From JAWKHR01 sp041394725 (GTDB lineage: Bacteria > Acidobacteriota > Vicinamibacteria > Vicinamibacterales > SCN-69-37): a DNA stretch of 64,000 bases. Under the pieces are notes generated by a model. That model was not told where the DNA came from, did no database searches, and saw nothing but the letters and a program-made list of their open reading frames with translations. Below are positions 62,306-64,000 of the stretch, piece after piece. Both the position numbers and the translations under genes were made by a program. Each line of letters begins with the position of its first letter. Position 1 is the first letter of the stretch. The stretch lies in the NCBI GenBank assembly GCA_041394725.1, contig JAWKHR010000034.1, positions 1 to 64,000 on the forward strand, given 5' to 3'.

Positions 62306-63954
62306 ATGCACTCGAGCCTCGCCGAAGGGCGTGCGGCGTTCGCGCGGGAGGCGTGGGCGGAGGCGTACGCGCGGCTGGCGGAGGCCGACGGTGAGTCGCC
62401 GCTCGAGGCCGAGGATCTCGACCGGCTCGCCACGGCGGCGGTGCTCGTCGGACGCGAGGCCGAGGGGGCCGGCGCGCGGGCGCGCGCGTACCAGGCCTTC
62501 CTCGACCGCGGCGAGACGCGTCGCGCGGCACGAAGCGCCTTCTGGATGGCCTTCGCGCTGTTCGAGCGGCGCGGCCAGCAGGCGCAGGCCGGCGCGTGGA
62601 TGACCCGCGCCAGACGCCTGCTCGACTCGACGCCCGGCGGCGCGACGCCGTGCGCCGAACAGGGCTTCCTGCTGTGCGCGGCCGGCCTGCAGATGATGGA
62701 GGCCGGCGATCCCCACGGCGCGCAGGCGCACTTCGAACGCGCCGCGGCGATCGGCGCCGCCTGCGGCGATGCGGACGTCACCGCGCTCGCCCGCCAGGCC
62801 ATCGGTCGCGGACTGATCCGCCAGGGCCGTGCGGCGGAGGGCTTCGCGCTCCTCGACGAAGCGATGCTCGGCGTGACGACGGGCGAAGTCGGCCCCCTCA
62901 TGGCCGGCGTCGTCTACTGCAGCGTCATCAGCGCCTGCCACGACGCGTTCGACTGGCCTCGCGCGCAGGAGTGGACCAGCGCGCTCGCCGGGTGGTGCGA
63001 CGCGCACCCGGACATGGTGCCGTTCCGCGGCGCCTGCCTGGTGCGCCGCTCGGAGGTGCTGCAGCTCCACGGCGACTGGCCGCACGCCCTCGACGAGGCG
63101 CGGCGGGCGTGCGACTGGCTGCGACGGCAGCCCGACCGGCCGGATCTCGGCCTCGCCCTCACGCAGCTCGCCGATCTGCACCGCCTGCGCGGCGATCTCG
63201 ACGAAGCGGACCGGACCTATCGGGCCGCGAGCCAGGCCGGCGCCCGCGTTCTGGCCGGCCTGCCCCTGCTGCGCCTCGCGCAGGGCGAAGCCGAGGCGGC
63301 GTGCGCCGCCGTCCGCCGGGCCCTCGAGGACACGCGCACGCCGCGCGCCCGCGCGCTGGTGCCGCTGCGCGTCGCCGTCGAGGTGCGGCTGCGGAGGGTG
63401 ACGTCGCCGGCGCGCGCGAGGCGGTGCCGACGCGCTCGCCCGCTTCGCCGCCGAGGTGGACGCGCCCTACCTCCACGCGGCGGCCGCGACCGCCGCCGGC
63501 GCCGTCGCGCTCGAGACCGGAGACACGGGCGCCGCGCTCACCGCGCCCGAGACGCGCAGGCGCGCTGGGCCGACCTCGACGCGCCAGACGAGCTCGGCGC
63601 GTCCGCGCGCTCGTCGGCCGCGCCTGCCAGCGGATGGACGACCACGACGGCGCCGCCTCGAGTTCGACGCCGCGACCGAGATCTTCGAGCGCCTGGTCGC
63701 TGCACCCGACAGACACGCGTCGCCGCGTGGGCCGCCGACGCCGCGCGCCCGCCGGACACCCGGGGCGACCTGACTGGCCGCGAACCGCCGAGGTCCTGCG
63801 TCTCGTGGCCACCGGGCGCACCAACCGGGCCATCGCCAGCCGACCTCGGCATCAGCGAGAAGACCGTCGCGCGGCACGTGAGCAACATTCGACAAGCTGA
63901 CCTGTCCTCCCGACCGCCGCCACGGCCTACGCCTACGAGCACCGCCTCGTCTGA
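62306..63954 (+). pseudogene. LuxR-type regulator with TPR-like body, frameshifted in the 3' part
   Basis: The ATG at 62,306 opens a frame that reads cleanly for about 360 codons as an alpha-helical TPR-like region (AFAREAWAEAYARLAEAD, AQAHFERAAAIGAACGDADVTALARQAIG, LALTQLADLHRLRGDLDEADRTYRAA). From about 63,395 the frame changes several times. The pieces continue with a LuxR helix-turn-helix (EVLRLVATGRTNRAIAS, ISEKTVARHVSNI) and end near 63,954. With the shifts repaired it would have about 550 residues. Such regulators respond to unknown cues through the helical part. Start chosen as the first ATG after the tRNA region. Confidence 0.8.
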
Positions 63955-64000
63955 GCGTGGGTCGAATTACCCATCCCCGCGCCTCCCCGCCTGCACAGTC

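Overview
The window comes from a very GC-rich bacterium, most likely an Acidobacteriota of the Vicinamibacteria type. This is inferred from gene content: permeases of the acidobacterial duplicated orphan permease (ADOP) type, a von Willebrand protein of the acidobacteria-specific family, two modules pairing an ECF sigma factor with a TPR Ser/Thr kinase, a DUF1592 - DUF1552 - ankyrin cluster, and many BON, TPR and PQQ proteins. No rRNA, CRISPR array, transposase or phage gene is visible. One tRNA (Arg, UCU) lies near the right end.

Layout. 1-3.4 kb: a cut lipoprotein gene, a sugar nucleotidyltransferase, a three-BON-domain protein and a zinc alcohol dehydrogenase. 3.4-5.8 kb: an ADOP permease. 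6.0-8.4 kb: a pantothenate operon (DUF2520 reductase-like gene, panC, panB). 8.5-11.9 kb: TonB-domain and PEGA-domain envelope genes, divergent from a VWA protein. 12-15.9 kb: a PEBP protein, a P2A-type cation ATPase and a divergent CBS protein. 16-20.2 kb: a PQQ propeller protein, then a four-gene sulfur operon (two-domain rhodanese, two YeeE/YedE half-permeases, one rhodanese-like protein without the active-site Cys). 20.2-28.1 kb: a radical SAM enzyme, a TPR lipoprotein, a six-BON protein, an uncharacterised secreted protein and a cytochrome c/copper monooxygenase-like/TPR fusion. 28.2-31.8 kb: the first ECF-kinase module. 31.8-38.4 kb: an acetyltransferase and the DUF1592/DUF1552/ankyrin cluster, divergent from a DUF5916 protein (38.5-40.8 kb). 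40.9-43.6 kb: a secreted unknown and an FAD oxidase. 43.8-48.4 kb: a lipoprotein and an overlapping LVIVD - unknown - multicopper oxidase operon. 48.5-54.7 kb: a YHYH protein, a small ABM-like protein, the second ECF-kinase module and a winged-helix protein. 54.8-64 kb: a badly frameshifted stretch (PadR stub, ADOP remnant, LytS/LytTR pair, two small membrane proteins, YceI, tRNA, LuxR regulator).

Two zones are dense in single-base indels (about 33.06-34.54 kb and 55.5-63.95 kb) while the rest is clean apart from one shift in the multicopper oxidase. A 0.64-kb block is present twice (54,869-55,511 and 60,435-61,070). The first copy interrupts a PadR-ADOP pair, and the second differs mostly by small deletions. 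The most likely explanation is unpolished or mis-joined sequence, but real duplication with decay is not excluded.

The most interesting intact biology is the sulfur operon with paired palindromic sites upstream, the LVIVD/multicopper oxidase operon, the probable PanG-type pantothenate operon, and sigma-54-like sites in front of BON and CBS stress-type genes. I see no convincing wholly new system such as a defence island or novel biosynthetic cluster.
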